A stretch of 64,000 nucleotides of DNA from Streptomyces sp. NBC_01237. Lineage in GTDB: Bacteria; Actinomycetota; Actinomycetes; Streptomycetales; Streptomycetaceae. The notes beneath the pieces are model-generated. The model ran no database searches, was not told where the DNA came from, and was given only the letters and a program-made list of their open reading frames with translations. The translations under genes and the position numbers were made by a program. The DNA is taken from the NCBI RefSeq assembly GCF_035917275.1, contig NZ_CP108508.1:3162001-3226000 (forward strand), read 5' to 3'. Of the stretch, positions 50,586-61,633 are shown piece after piece (positions within the stretch are counted from its first letter, which is position 1; each line of letters begins with the position of its first letter).

Positions 50586-51188
50586 TCAGCCCACCAGCTC
50601 CCGTACCACCGGCACCAGCGCCCGGAACGCCTTGCCCCGGTGGCTGATGGCGTTCTTCTCCGCCGGGGTGAGCTCCGCGCAGGTACGCCTCTCGCCCTCG
50701 GGCTGGAGGATCGGGTCGTAGCCGAAGCCGTTCGTCCCCGACGGGGTGTGGCGCAGGGTGCCCAGGAGGCGGCCCTCGACCACGCGTTCCGTGCCGTCGG
50801 GAAGGGCCAGGGCCGCGGCACAGGCGAAGTGGGCGGCGCGGTGCTCGCCGTCGATGTCGGCGAGTTGTGCCAGGAGCAGGTCCAGGTTGGCCCGGTCGTC
50901 GCCGTGGGTCCCGGACCAGCGGGCCGAGAAGATGCCGGGGGCGCCGCCGAGGACGTCGACGCAGAGGCCGGAGTCGTCGGCGACGGCCGGGTGGCCGGTG
51001 GCCCTGGCCAGGGCGTGGGCCTTCAGGAGGGCGTTCTCGGCGAAGGTGACGCCGGTTTCCTTGACGTCGGGGATGTCGGGGTACGCGTCCGCGCCGACGA
51101 GATCGTGGGCCAGGCCCGCGTCGGCGAGGATCGCGTGGAGTTCGGTGATTTTCCCGGCGTTGCGGGTGGCGAGGATCAGGCGGGTCAT
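50586..51188 (-). CDS. rdgB: dITP/XTP pyrophosphatase (RdgB/HAM1) (200 aa)
   Basis: Hydrolyses non-canonical purine triphosphates (ITP, dITP, XTP) to monophosphates, keeping them out of DNA and RNA. HAM1 signature: LILATRNAGKITELHAIL at the N-terminus, VTFAENALLKAHALA, ADDSGLCVDVLGGAPGIFSARW in the middle and GFGYDPILQPEG later. ATG at 51188. It is third in line after rph and a lipoprotein gene; rph-rdgB linkage is common in actinobacteria. Confidence 0.95.
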   Translation of the reverse strand: MTRLILATRNAGKITELHAILADAGLAHDLVGADAYPDIPDVKETGVTFAENALLKAHALARATGHPAVADDSGLCVDVLGGAPGIFSARWSGTHGDDRANLDLLLAQLADIDGEHRAAHFACAAALALPDGTERVVEGRLLGTLRHTPSGTNGFGYDPILQPEGERRTCAELTPAEKNAISHRGKAFRALVPVVRELVG

Positions 51189-51237
51189 GCCCCGATTATC
51201 GCCGTGCGCGGCCGGGGTCCCGGCCGGGGCATGGGCG

Positions 51238-51627
51238 CTACGACGTGCAGACCTTGCCGATCTCGGTGGCGGCGTCGGTGACCGGGGTGATGTCCGGGGT
51301 GGCGTCGCCCTTCTCGATGGAGGCGCGGACGTTGCCGACGCCGTCCTGGAGATCGTCGACGGCCTTTCCGAGGTCGGCGTTGTCGGTGGTGTCGCCGAGG
51401 TTCTTCAGTTCCTTGTCGATCTCGTCCAGCGCCTCGGACGCCTGCGTCGGGTCCTCGGAGGCGTTGGAGATGGCCTGCTGGAGGTTGTTCACGCTGGTGG
51501 CGATGGCGTCGGCGGTACGGACGCAGTCGATGGCCTTGTCGACGGCGCCGCAGCCGGCCGCGGCGGTGAGGGTCAGCAGGGCGGCGGTGACGGCTATTGC
51601 GGTGCGGTGGTGGCGGCGCGAGGCCAT
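51238..51627 (-). CDS. Putative secreted lipoprotein (129 aa)
   Basis: The signal peptide (RRHHRTAIAVTAALLTLTAA) ends at a lipobox-like AAGC, so the mature protein would be lipid-anchored. The rest is an Asp/Glu-rich helical domain. Two further Cys occur (CVRTADA, KVCTS). Family unknown. ATG at 51627 with GGGGAGGGA upstream. It lies between rph and rdgB in the same direction. Confidence 0.8.
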   Translation of the reverse strand: MASRRHHRTAIAVTAALLTLTAAAGCGAVDKAIDCVRTADAIATSVNNLQQAISNASEDPTQASEALDEIDKELKNLGDTTDNADLGKAVDDLQDGVGNVRASIEKGDATPDITPVTDAATEIGKVCTS

Positions 51628-51734
51628 GATGCGGTCCCTCCCCGGGGGGCGATACGTGGACGGGCGCACGGTTCGACCCGTGCGCCCGTGAACGTAACGA
51701 CGCCATGTGGTGCGTACTTGGTTGCTTCTTTACC

Positions 51735-51777
51735 CGGGGAGGGTGCCGGCCGGTCCTACTCGGGGAGGGTGCCGGCC
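51735..51777. repeat. 17-bp direct repeat at the rph 3' end
   Basis: CGGGGAGGGTGCCGGCC occurs at 51735-51751 and 51761-51777, 26 bp apart. The right copy codes for the last residues of RNase PH and the left copy lies just past its stop, so the 3' end of rph is partly duplicated. Confidence 0.7.
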
Positions 51778-52493
51778 AGTGCCTGGTTCTGGAGCGCGGC
51801 GAGGTCCACGCAGCCCGCGGTGGCGAGGTCGAGGAGGGCGCCCAGTTCCGTGCGGTCGAACGGTGCGGCCTCCGCCGTGCCCTGGACCTCGACGAAGCGG
51901 CCGTCGCCGGTGCAGACGACGTTCATGTCGGTGTCGGCGCGGACGTCCTCCTCGTAACAGAGGTCGAGGAGCGGGATGCCGTCGACGATGCCGACGCTGA
52001 TCGCGGCGACGGTGTCGGTGAGCGGCTTGCGGCCGTGCTTGATGATCTTCTTGCCCTGGGCCCAGGCGACGGCGTCGGCGAGGGCGACATAGGCGCCGGT
52101 GATCGCGGCGGTGCGGGTGCCGCCGTCGGCCTGGAGGACGTCGCAGTCCAGGACGATGGTGTTCTCGCCGAGTGCCTTGTAGTCGATGACGGCGCGCAGC
52201 GAGCGGCCGATGAGACGGCTGATCTCGTGGGTGCGGCCGCCGATCTTGCCGCGGACCGCTTCGCGGTCGCCGCGGGTGTTGGTGGAGCGGGGCAGCATGG
52301 AGTACTCGGCGGTGACCCAGCCTTCGCCGCTGCCCTTGCGCCAGCGCGGGACACCTTCGGTGACGGAGGCGGTGCAGAAGACCTTGGTGTCGCCGAAGGA
52401 GATGAGGACTGAGCCTTCGGCGTGCTTGCTCCAGCCGCGTTCGATGGTGACGGGGCGGAGCTGTTCGGGGGTGCGGCCGTCGATGCGAGACAT
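51756..52493 (-). CDS. rph: Ribonuclease PH (245 aa)
   Basis: A phosphorolytic 3'-5' exoribonuclease that trims tRNA 3' ends and other RNAs. Standard features: [19 protein letters not shown] at the start, [49 protein letters not shown] (phosphate-binding Arg) and [20 protein letters not shown]. Full length for the family. ATG at 52493. Followed by the lipoprotein and rdgB. Confidence 0.96.
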   Translation of the reverse strand: MSRIDGRTPEQLRPVTIERGWSKHAEGSVLISFGDTKVFCTASVTEGVPRWRKGSGEGWVTAEYSMLPRSTNTRGDREAVRGKIGGRTHEISRLIGRSLRAVIDYKALGENTIVLDCDVLQADGGTRTAAITGAYVALADAVAWAQGKKIIKHGRKPLTDTVAAISVGIVDGIPLLDLCYEEDVRADTDMNVVCTGDGRFVEVQGTAEAAPFDRTELGALLDLATAGCVDLAALQNQALAGTLPE

Positions 52494-52573
52494 GGCGTCG
52501 ACTTTATCCGCTGGCGGCGGGGCTCCGTTCGGGTGTGAAGAACCCGCGCGGGCGGGGCCGTGCGCGGGAGCGG

Positions 52574-52609
52574 CGCAGGCCCCGCTCCTCGGGAGGAGCG
52601 GGGCCTGCG
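52574..52609 (-). terminator. Terminator after nagF
   Basis: GCAGGCCCCGCTCC (52575-52588) pairs with GGAGCGGGGCCTGC (52595-52608), extended by one pair on the outside and two inside, with almost no loop. It lies between nagF (stop 52732) and rph (start 52493), both on the minus strand. Confidence 0.75.
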
Positions 52610-52731
52610 GGCCGCGGACCCGGGTGGTCAGGGGTGGGGCCGTCGCGCGGTCGTGCGGGGGGCCGTCGAGCGGTGAACCGTGGGCCTTCGAACCGCCTGC
52701 CGTCGGGTCAGCGGGTCAGCGGGTCAGCGGG

Positions 52732-52965
52732 TCACATCATGTCTTCGATGTCGGCGGCGATCGGGTCCGCGTCGGTCCCGATGACGACCTGGATCGCGGT
52801 GCCCATCTTCACGACGCCGTGCGCACCGGCCGCCTTGAGAGCGGCCTCGTCGACCTTGCTGGGGTCGTGGACCTCGGTGCGAAGGCGAGTGATGCAGCCT
52901 TCGATCTCGTCGATGTTCTCGATACCGCCGAGCCCGGCGACGATCTTCTCAGCCTTGCTGGCCAT
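52732..52965 (-). CDS. nagF: PTS EIIB component for N-acetylglucosamine (77 aa)
   Basis: A single-domain EIIB of the glucose/GlcNAc class. SKAEKIVAGLGGIENIDEIE leads to EGCITRLR, whose Cys takes the phosphoryl group from EIIA(Crr) and passes it to sugar bound by NagE; KAAGAHGVVKMGTAIQVVIG follows. In S. coelicolor the EIIB gene nagF lies next to nagE1 and nagE2, as here. ATG at 52965 after GGGAGAAGG. It is divergent from nagE1 with a DasR operator in the shared gap. A short GGGTCAGC repeat follows the stop. Confidence 0.92.
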   Translation of the reverse strand: MASKAEKIVAGLGGIENIDEIEGCITRLRTEVHDPSKVDEAALKAAGAHGVVKMGTAIQVVIGTDADPIAADIEDMM

Positions 52966-53129
52966 GTCCTTCTCCCTGGATTTCGCGTGCTTCGCGGCGC
53001 CCACCAATAGGTCCGCTTCGTCACGTTAACGCACGGTTGGCCCATCTTCGCGGGCGAGTAACCGAACTATCCCAAAGGATGACGATCACCGGCGCCCTGC
53101 CCTCCGGGCGGGCTCCGCACCGTAACGCA

Positions 53130-53145
53130 ACTGGTCTACACCAGT
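53130..53145. promoter_or_regulatory. DasR operator (dre) between nagF and nagE1
   Basis: ACTGGTCTACACCAGT is an almost perfect palindrome matching the DasR-responsive element of streptomycetes, bound by the GntR repressor DasR unless glucosamine-6-phosphate is present. At 165 bp from nagF and 43 bp from nagE1 it can control both. Confidence 0.9.
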
Positions 53146-53187
53146 TTGCAACGACCGCCAAACGTGGCTTGTTCCGGGAGGATGCCG

Positions 53188-54447
53188 ATGAGTGCGAGCG
53201 CGGCTGCGGTACCGCAGCGAAAGTGGTGGAACGGACCGATCCAGGGCCTCCAGAAGGTGGGGCGGAGCCTACAGCTGCCGGTGGCCGTCCTCCCGGCGGC
53301 GGGTCTGCTGGTCAGTCTCGGCAACCTGTTCAGCTCGTATCTGCACGGCGCCTTCTGGGACAAGACGTCCAAGGTCATGCTCAACGGCGGCAACGCCATC
53401 CTGGACGGCACCACCGGCCTGCCCCTCCTCTTCTGCATCGGTGTGGCCATCGGCTTCGCGAAGAAGGCGGACGGCTCGACGGCACTGGCCGCCGTGGTCG
53501 GCTTCCTCGTCTACCGGGGTGTGCTCGGCGCCTTCCCCGTCGACGACTCGGTGACCGAGGCGCTGCCCAACGGCACTCCGCAGAACCCGGGCGTACTCGG
53601 CGGCATCCTCATCGGCCTGCTCACCGCCGTGGTCTGGCAGCGGTACCACCGCACCAAGCTGGTGGACTGGCTGGGCTTCTTCAACGGCCGCCGCCTGGTG
53701 CCGATCCTGATGGCGTTCCTCTGCGTGATCCTGGGCGTGCTGTTCGGCCTGCTGTGGCAGCCGGTCGGCGACGCGCTGACCTCGTTCTCCAAGCAGCTGA
53801 TCAACCTCGGCGCATGGGGCGCGGCCATCTTCGGCTTCGCGAACCGCCTGTTGATCCCGATCGGCATGCACCAGTTCCTGAACACCTTCTTCTGGTTCCA
53901 GGCGGGCGAGTACACCGGCCCGGACGGCGCGACGGTGCAGGGCGACATCTCCCGCTTCTTCGCCGGGGACCCGTCGGCCGGACAGTTCACCTCGGGCTTC
54001 TTCCCGATCATGATGTTCGGCCTCCCGGCGGCAGCACTGGCCATCGCGCACACCGCGCGGCCGGAGCGGCGCAAGGAGGTGGCGGGCCTGATGCTGTCCG
54101 TGGCACTGACCTCCTTCGTCACGGGTGTCACCGAGCCACTGGAGTTCTCGTTCATGTTCGTGGCGCCGTTGCTGTACGGCGTGCACGCGGTCCTCACCGG
54201 CGTCTCGATGGGCGTCACCTGGGCACTGGGGGTCCATGCGGGATTCAGCTTCTCCGCGGGCCTGATCGACTACGTGGTCAACTGGCATCTGGACACGAAA
54301 CCGTGGCTGATCATCCCGATCGGACTGTGCTTCGCGGTGATCTACTACGTCATCTTCCGGTTCGCGATCACCAAGTTCAATCTTCAGACCCCAGGGCGCG
54401 AACCCGAGGAAGTGGAGCAGGAGATCGAGAAGGATCTCACCAAGTAG
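53188..54447 (+). CDS. nagE1: PTS EIIC permease for GlcNAc-type sugars (419 aa)
   Basis: Membrane channel that phosphorylates sugar during uptake. EIIC features: LPVAVLPAAGLLVSLGNLF (first helix), IGFAKKADGSTALAAVVGFL, LLIPIGMHQFLNTFFWFQAGEY (substrate-binding region), GFFPIMMFGLPAAALAIAHTA and FVTGVTEPLEFSFMF with the conserved Glu. Start ATG 53188 is used because GGGAGG is 6 bp before it; an ATG two codons earlier abuts the site. There is no fused EIIA or EIIB, consistent with the separate NagF. Confidence 0.9.
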   Translation: MSASAAAVPQRKWWNGPIQGLQKVGRSLQLPVAVLPAAGLLVSLGNLFSSYLHGAFWDKTSKVMLNGGNAILDGTTGLPLLFCIGVAIGFAKKADGSTALAAVVGFLVYRGVLGAFPVDDSVTEALPNGTPQNPGVLGGILIGLLTAVVWQRYHRTKLVDWLGFFNGRRLVPILMAFLCVILGVLFGLLWQPVGDALTSFSKQLINLGAWGAAIFGFANRLLIPIGMHQFLNTFFWFQAGEYTGPDGATVQGDISRFFAGDPSAGQFTSGFFPIMMFGLPAAALAIAHTARPERRKEVAGLMLSVALTSFVTGVTEPLEFSFMFVAPLLYGVHAVLTGVSMGVTWALGVHAGFSFSAGLIDYVVNWHLDTKPWLIIPIGLCFAVIYYVIFRFAITKFNLQTPGREPEEVEQEIEKDLTK

Positions 54448-54481
54448 CACCCTCTCTACGGGACTTCGGTCCCGGTCACGC

Positions 54482-54513
54482 AAGGCCCTCGGACCATCCG
54501 GTCCGGGGGCCTT
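54482..54513 (+). terminator. Terminator after nagE1
   Basis: AAGGCCCTCGGACC (54482-54495) pairs with GGTCCGGGGGCCTT (54500-54513) with one T-G pair and an ATCC loop, followed by CGTCATG. Confidence 0.75.
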
Positions 54514-54597
54514 CGTCATGTCACCGAAAGTGCCCGATCTGCTACTGCGAAGAAGTGGCAAATTGCAGGTTCCTTATCTAACCCTCACCGTGCTAAA

Positions 54598-54630
54598 ACT
54601 GGTCTACACCACTGAGTGGTCCAGACCACG
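54598..54630. promoter_or_regulatory. Double DasR operator upstream of nagE2
   Basis: Two dre sites stand one base apart: ACTGGTCTACACCACT (54598-54613) and AGTGGTCCAGACCACG (54615-54630). They lie 80-110 bp before nagE2. The second is the weaker match. Confidence 0.85.
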
Positions 54631-54710
54631 TGGCCGTCTGCCGCGTTACTTCGAGTCGCCGCCTCCCTTCATCAATGACCTGGGCGGCACATGCCCCATG
54701 GAGGAAGTTG

Positions 54711-55976
<1,266 letters not shown>

Positions 55977-55991
55977 ACCTCAGCCGTACGC

Positions 55992-56034
55992 CGAAGCCCC
56001 CGCCCTCCCCTTGCTCGGGAGGGCGGGGGCTTCG
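55992..56034 (+). terminator. Strong terminator after nagE2
   Basis: An 18-bp perfect stem: 55992-56009 pairs with 56017-56034, with loop CTTGCTC, starting 16 bp after the nagE2 stop. Confidence 0.85.
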
Positions 56035-56108
56035 CCGCGTTCCGCCCGCCCCAGGTGGTCGGGCGGGACCGGTCGGGGGGTCGGGAGAGGCCGGGCGGGG
56101 GCGGCCGG

Positions 56109-56591
56109 TCAGGCGGGGACGGTCAGGCGGTAGATCTGCCGGGAACCGCCCTCCGGGCCCGGGTCGGTGGCCTCACCGGCGCGGAAGCCGAGGTTCTCGT
56201 AGAAGGCGCGGGCCCCGCTGTCGACGGCACCGGGATGATCGGCCCCGAAGGTGACCACTTCGACCGTGCCGGGCCCCGTGACGAACCGGCGGGTCGCGTC
56301 CGCCATCAGGGCCCGGCCGACGCCCGTCCCGCGGGCCTGCTCGGCGATGACGAGCCAGTGGACGTGGTACGTCGGGGCCTCGGCGCCGAAGAGAAGGCCA
56401 CCGAGGAGTTCCGTGCCGGGACCCACGTCCGTCGTGGCGGTGGCGACGAGGGCCGACGACGCACGGATGTGCCGCTCCACGGCGGCCCGGAATCCGGCGT
56501 CCCGGACCATCGGGCCGAACCAGTGCTCGACCTGGGACGCCAGGCCGAGAAATCCGTCGAGGTCCTGTTCCCGCGCGATTCTGACGATCAT
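56109..56591 (-). CDS. GNAT-family N-acetyltransferase (160 aa)
   Basis: GNAT with an N-terminal MIVRIAREQDLDGFLGL strand-helix, acetyl-CoA loop EQARGTGVGRALMADATRRF (R/Q-x-x-G-x-G/A form), and a late FYENLGFRAGEATDP segment. Substrate unknown. ATG at 56591. It follows the MBL hydrolase gene on the same strand with a 43-bp gap, so the two may be co-transcribed. Confidence 0.87.
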   Translation of the reverse strand: MIVRIAREQDLDGFLGLASQVEHWFGPMVRDAGFRAAVERHIRASSALVATATTDVGPGTELLGGLLFGAEAPTYHVHWLVIAEQARGTGVGRALMADATRRFVTGPGTVEVVTFGADHPGAVDSGARAFYENLGFRAGEATDPGPEGGSRQIYRLTVPA

Positions 56592-56634
56592 CCCGGCAGT
56601 CTGGCAGTCACCCGTCCGGGCGCGCCCACCGCTC

Positions 56635-57387
56635 TCAGATCTCGTAGACCGCGCCGGGCGCGGCCAGCTCCACGGGCCCCCGGTAGACGGCGCGGGCGTC
56701 GGCCATGTTGCGCGCGGCGTCGGTCCACGGCGGGATGTGCGTGAGGACGAGGCGTCCCGCCCGTGCGCGTGCGGCGCACTCACCGGCCTCGCGGCCGTTG
56801 AGGTGGAGGTCCGGGATGTCCTCCTTGCCGTGGACGAACGACGCCTCGCAGAGGAACAGGTCCGCGCCCTCGGCGAGTTCGTCCAGGGCCTCGCAGGTGC
56901 CCGTGTCACCGGAGTAGGTGAGGGTGCGACCGCCGTGCTCGACCCGGATGCCGAAGGTCTCGACGGGGTGGCAGACCTTCTCCGTACGGATCGAGAAGGG
57001 GCCGATCTCGAAGGTGCCCGACTTGAGCGTGTGGAAGTCGAACACCTCGCTCATCGCCCGGTCGGACGGGGTGTCCGCGTGGGCGGTGATCAGGCGTTGT
57101 TCGGTGCCGTCGGGGCCGTAGACCGGGATCGGGGCGGGGCGGCCGCCGTCGTGCCGGTAGTAGCGCACGACGAAGTAGGCGCACATGTCGATGCAGTGAT
57201 CGGCATGGAGGTGACTGAGAAAGATCGCGTCGAGGTCGTAGAGACCGACGTGGCGCTGCAACTCGCCGAGGGCGCCGTTGCCCATGTCGAGCAGCAGCCG
57301 GAAGCCGTCGGCCTCTACGAGGTAGCTGGAGCATGCCGAACCCGCGGACGGGAAGGAGCCTGAGCAGCCGACGACGGTGAGCTTCAT
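56635..57387 (-). CDS. MBL-fold metallo-hydrolase, RNase Z-like (250 aa)
   Basis: A metallo-beta-lactamase fold hydrolase binding two Zn: the SHLHADHCIDM motif (HxHxDH), an Asp/His-bearing LTYSGDTGTCEALDE, CEASFVHG, and THIPPWTD near the end. The N-terminus LTVVGCSGSFPSAGSACSSYLV is typical of a group related to tRNase Z and cyclic nucleotide phosphodiesterases in actinobacteria. ATG at 57387 with GGAGG about 11 bp upstream. The substrate is not predictable. Confidence 0.9.
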   Translation of the reverse strand: MKLTVVGCSGSFPSAGSACSSYLVEADGFRLLLDMGNGALGELQRHVGLYDLDAIFLSHLHADHCIDMCAYFVVRYYRHDGGRPAPIPVYGPDGTEQRLITAHADTPSDRAMSEVFDFHTLKSGTFEIGPFSIRTEKVCHPVETFGIRVEHGGRTLTYSGDTGTCEALDELAEGADLFLCEASFVHGKEDIPDLHLNGREAGECAARARAGRLVLTHIPPWTDAARNMADARAVYRGPVELAAPGAVYEI

Positions 57388-57587
57388 GGAACGTGAACCT
57401 CCGAGACGTGGGAACGGGGAGGGTTCGTGCGGTTCGTACGGTTCGTTGAGCGTAAGGCGCGAAACAGCTGGTCGCTCCTCTGCGGCCTGCCGTTGTGGGG
57501 GAACTCACCTGCTCTGTCACCGGTTCGATGGAAGGCCCCTGCGGGCCGGGGCCGTGCGTGCCGCGCGGGCGCCGGTACGGTCGGGGG

Positions 57588-58112
57588 ATGAACACGACCT
57601 GGTGGGTGGCGCTGGTCGCCGTGGTTCTGCTCGCGCTCGTCGCCGCGGTGGTGGACGGGAGGGGCCGGTCGGGTCGTCGGCCCCGGCGGCGGGACCGCGG
57701 GGCCGGTCGCGAGGCCGGACGCGCGGCCGGCCGTGGGCCGGAGCGGCCCGGCGGGCGGACCCGGCCGCCGGGGAAACCGTCGGCGCTGGGGCGCGGGGGC
57801 GGTCGTACGCCGCGGCCGGGCGAGATCTGGTGGGCCGAGGTGCCGTACGAGGACGGGCCCGGGGCGAAGGACCGGCCGTGCCTGGTCCTGTCGGTACGGG
57901 GTGACCGGGCCGTCGTCGCCAAGATCACCAGCAAGCATCACGTGGAGCGGCCCGGGGTGATCGCGCTGCCGCCGGGGACGGTGGGCGATGCGCGGGGGCG
58001 GCAGAGCTTCCTGGAGACGGATGAGCTGCGGGATGTGGCGGTGCGGGGGTTTCGGCGGCGGGTGGGTGGGGTTGATCCGGGGGTGTGGGAGCGGGTGCGG
58101 GGGCTGGGGTGA
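57588..58112 (+). CDS. PemK/MazF-like protein with N-terminal membrane anchor (174 aa)
   Basis: The N-terminus holds one membrane helix (TTWWVALVAVVLLALVAAVV) followed by an Arg/Gly/Pro-rich linker (about 25-75). The C-terminal domain RPGEIWWAEVPYEDGPGAKD, RPCLVLSVRGDRAVVAKITS is the PemK/MazF (CcdB-like) endoribonuclease fold. No antitoxin gene is adjacent, and membrane anchoring is unusual for a free toxin, so it may have another role. ATG at 57588 follows CGGGGG. Confidence 0.85.
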   Translation: MNTTWWVALVAVVLLALVAAVVDGRGRSGRRPRRRDRGAGREAGRAAGRGPERPGGRTRPPGKPSALGRGGGRTPRPGEIWWAEVPYEDGPGAKDRPCLVLSVRGDRAVVAKITSKHHVERPGVIALPPGTVGDARGRQSFLETDELRDVAVRGFRRRVGGVDPGVWERVRGLG

Positions 58113-58139
58113 CGGGGGTGGGGCGGGTGGGGGCGCCTG

Positions 58140-58275
58140 CGGCGCGCCTGTTCCCTGCCCGCCCCTTCCCGAAACCGGTGGCTCCGCCCCCGGGGCCCCC
58201 TTTTGTCCTCAATCGCCGGACGGGCTGGATGGTTGCCCGGCGGGCTGGTGATGGAGGTGGCCCGACGGGCTTGAG
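58140..58275. repeat. Streptomyces dispersed intergenic repeat
   Basis: A block containing CCGCCCCTTCCCGAAACC-like, GTGGCTCCGCCCCCGGGGCC-like and TCCTCAATCGCCGGACGGGC elements. These words recur, with small variations, between genes across Streptomyces chromosomes. Here ACGGGCT/GGCGGGCT motifs repeat three times towards the cysM stop. It probably includes terminator-like hairpins. Confidence 0.6.
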
Positions 58276-58281
58276 TGAGCT

Positions 58282-59510
<1,229 letters not shown>

Positions 59511-59634
59511 GGCGTGGGCTCCTGTCGAATGCGGAGAGGTGGCGTGGGGCGCGCGTTTCTGCCCCCGCGCAGGGGGTGGGGCGTGTGGGTGGCGCTCGGA
59601 CCGCGGCTCAGGCCGTGCGGCTCACGGGCAGGCT

Positions 59635-59736
59635 TCAGCCGGGACAGATCGCGCTGGACAGCCTGCACAGGTCGACGTGCAGCCGCGCGACGAGCAGCGC
59701 GCCCGGCGTCTTGATGCTCACGTCATGGGGAACCAT
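59635..59736 (-). CDS. Cysteine-containing leader peptide of the cysO-cysM operon (33 aa)
   Basis: A 33-residue reading frame from ATG 59736 to TGA 59635, 124 bp upstream of cysO. It contains ARLHVDLCRLSSAIC, the conserved pattern of the short leader peptides found before sulfur and cysteine genes in Streptomyces. The two Cys codons could sense charged tRNA-Cys and set an attenuation or translation switch. A small CCCCC-GCGCA-GGGGG hairpin (59562-59576) lies between it and cysO. Confidence 0.8.
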   Translation of the reverse strand: MVPHDVSIKTPGALLVARLHVDLCRLSSAICPG

Positions 59737-59780
59737 GCGGTCATCGTATCGATTCCCGGCCGGGAATCCCGAGTGTGATC

Positions 59781-60593
59781 TCACATGGTGGAAGACAAGC
59801 GTTCACCATGCGGAACGACGGGGGTGCCCGGGAGATAGACGACCGTCGGGGCGCCCGTCGTGGGGTGGGTGGTGACCTCGGCCGTCACTCCGTACACCTC
59901 GGCCAGCAGCTCGGGTGTGAGGACCTCGGCCGGGGTGCCCGAGGCGACGACCCGGCCGGTCCGGAGCACATAGAGCCGGTCGCAGTAGTACGCGGCGAGG
60001 TTGAGGTCGTGCAGGGCGAGGAGGTTCGTCGTGCCGAGTTCGCGGACCAGGGACAGGATCTCCAGCTGGTAGCGGATGTCCAGGTGGTTGGTGGGCTCGT
60101 CCAGGACGATGAGCGACGGCTCCTGGACGAGGGTCCGGGCGACCAGTGCGCGCTGGCGTTCGCCGCCGGAGAGGGAGGCGAAGGCGCGGGGTGCGAGGCC
60201 GGCGATCCCGACCCGGTCGAGGGCCCGGGTGACCAGCTCGGCGTCGGCGGCGGTATCCGCTTCCCAGAACCGTTTGTGCGGAGCCCGGCCCATGGCCACG
60301 ACCTGGGAGACGGTCAGCTCGAAACCGGCCTGGCCGTCCTGGGGGACGGTGGCGATGCGGCGGGCGCGGGCCTTGACGGGGAGGGTGGCGAGGTCGTCGC
60401 CGTCCAGCAGCACCCGGCCGTGGGTGGGGCGCAGGGTTCCGTACACGCAGCGCAGGAGGGTCGTCTTGCCGCTGCCGTTCGGGCCGACGAGGCCGACCGT
60501 CTCACCGTCGGCGGCGGTCAGGTCGACGGCGTCGACCAGGTGACGGCCGCCGCCGGTCCCGTACGAGAGGCCCTCGGTGCGCAGGGTGGTCAT
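59781..60593 (-). CDS. ABC transporter ATPase, BtuD/FecE-like (270 aa)
   Basis: ATPase of a corrinoid/siderophore-type importer: Walker A LVGPNGSGKTTLLRCVYG, ASLSGGERQRALVARTL (signature), IVLDEPTNHLDI (Walker B), ALHDLNLAAYYCDRL (H-loop). It resembles the TIGR group labelled F420-0 ABC transporter ATPase, but the whole operon sits behind a cobalamin riboswitch. Its ATG overlaps the permease stop by 4 nt. Confidence 0.9.
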   Translation of the reverse strand: MTTLRTEGLSYGTGGGRHLVDAVDLTAADGETVGLVGPNGSGKTTLLRCVYGTLRPTHGRVLLDGDDLATLPVKARARRIATVPQDGQAGFELTVSQVVAMGRAPHKRFWEADTAADAELVTRALDRVGIAGLAPRAFASLSGGERQRALVARTLVQEPSLIVLDEPTNHLDIRYQLEILSLVRELGTTNLLALHDLNLAAYYCDRLYVLRTGRVVASGTPAEVLTPELLAEVYGVTAEVTTHPTTGAPTVVYLPGTPVVPHGERLSSTM

Positions 60594-61633
60594 GCGGGGG
60601 CTCCTTCGGGGCGGCGGCGGAGCATCCAGAGGAAGAACGGGCCGCCGGTCAGGGCGGTGAGGACGCCGACCGGGATGTCCTGGGGCGCGGCGACCGTGCG
60701 GGCCGCCAGGTCGGCCAGGACCAGGAAGAGCGCGCCGCCGAGCGCGGCCACCGGGAGCAGGGCGCGGTGTCCGGCGCCGACGGCCATCCGGGCCATGTGC
60801 GGGACCATCAGGCCGACGAAGCCGATCGCTCCGCTGTACGCGACGAGGGCGCCGGTGAGCAGCGAGGCGAGGACGAAGACCCCGGCCCGGAAGCGTGCCG
60901 TGTCGAGGCCGAGGACGGTGGCGCCCTCCTCGCCGACGAGCAGCAGGTCGAGCGGGCGGGCGAGGGTGAGGAGCAGGGCCGTACCGGCGACGAGGACGGC
61001 CGACGGCAGCGCGAGCATGTCCCAGCGGGCGGCGCCGAGACCGCCGAGGGTCCAGTAGAGGACTTCCTGGAGGTGGTCGGCGCGGGCCGAGGTGACCAGG
61101 ATGAGGCTGGTGAGGGCGGACAGGATGTAGGAGACGGCGACTCCGGCGAGGACGAGCCGGTTGGTGGTGAGGCCGGATCCGCCGCGGGCCAGCGTGTAGA
61201 CGAGCAGCAGTGAGGCGAGTGCGCCCACGAAGGCGGCGGCGGGGATGGTGACGGTGGTGGCGATGCCCGCGCCGACGCCGAGGACGATCACGAGGACCGC
61301 TCCGGTGGAGGCGCCGGAGGAGACGCCGAGGAGGAACGGGTCGGCGAGCGGGTTGCGTACGAGCGCCTGGAGGACGGTGCCGATCACGGCGAGTCCGGCG
61401 CCGACGATGATGCCGAGCAGGACCCGGGGCAGCCGGACGTCGAGGACGATCGTGCGGAACGGGCCCGGTCCGGCCCGCCCGGTCAGGATGTCCAGGACCT
61501 GGCCGGGCGGGATGCGGACGGAGCCGAGGGCGAGCGCGGCGAGTACGGCTGCGCAGAGGACGACGGCGAGGACGCCGGTGACCAGGGTGTAGCGCAGCAG
61601 CCGCCGCGGGGCGGCGGGGGTGCGGCAGCTCAC
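60590..61633 (-). CDS. ABC transporter permease, BtuC/FecCD family (347 aa)
   Basis: FecCD-type permease with about ten helices. LALGSVRIPPGQVLDIL, RLPRVLLGIIVGAGLAVIG, QALVRNPLADPFLLGVSSGA and SGAIGFVGLMVPHMARM are diagnostic of the BtuC/FhuB family that moves B12, haem or siderophores. GTG start at 61633 overlaps the binding-protein stop by 4 nt (GTGA). Confidence 0.93.
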   Translation of the reverse strand: MSCRTPAAPRRLLRYTLVTGVLAVVLCAAVLAALALGSVRIPPGQVLDILTGRAGPGPFRTIVLDVRLPRVLLGIIVGAGLAVIGTVLQALVRNPLADPFLLGVSSGASTGAVLVIVLGVGAGIATTVTIPAAAFVGALASLLLVYTLARGGSGLTTNRLVLAGVAVSYILSALTSLILVTSARADHLQEVLYWTLGGLGAARWDMLALPSAVLVAGTALLLTLARPLDLLLVGEEGATVLGLDTARFRAGVFVLASLLTGALVAYSGAIGFVGLMVPHMARMAVGAGHRALLPVAALGGALFLVLADLAARTVAAPQDIPVGVLTALTGGPFFLWMLRRRPEGAPA

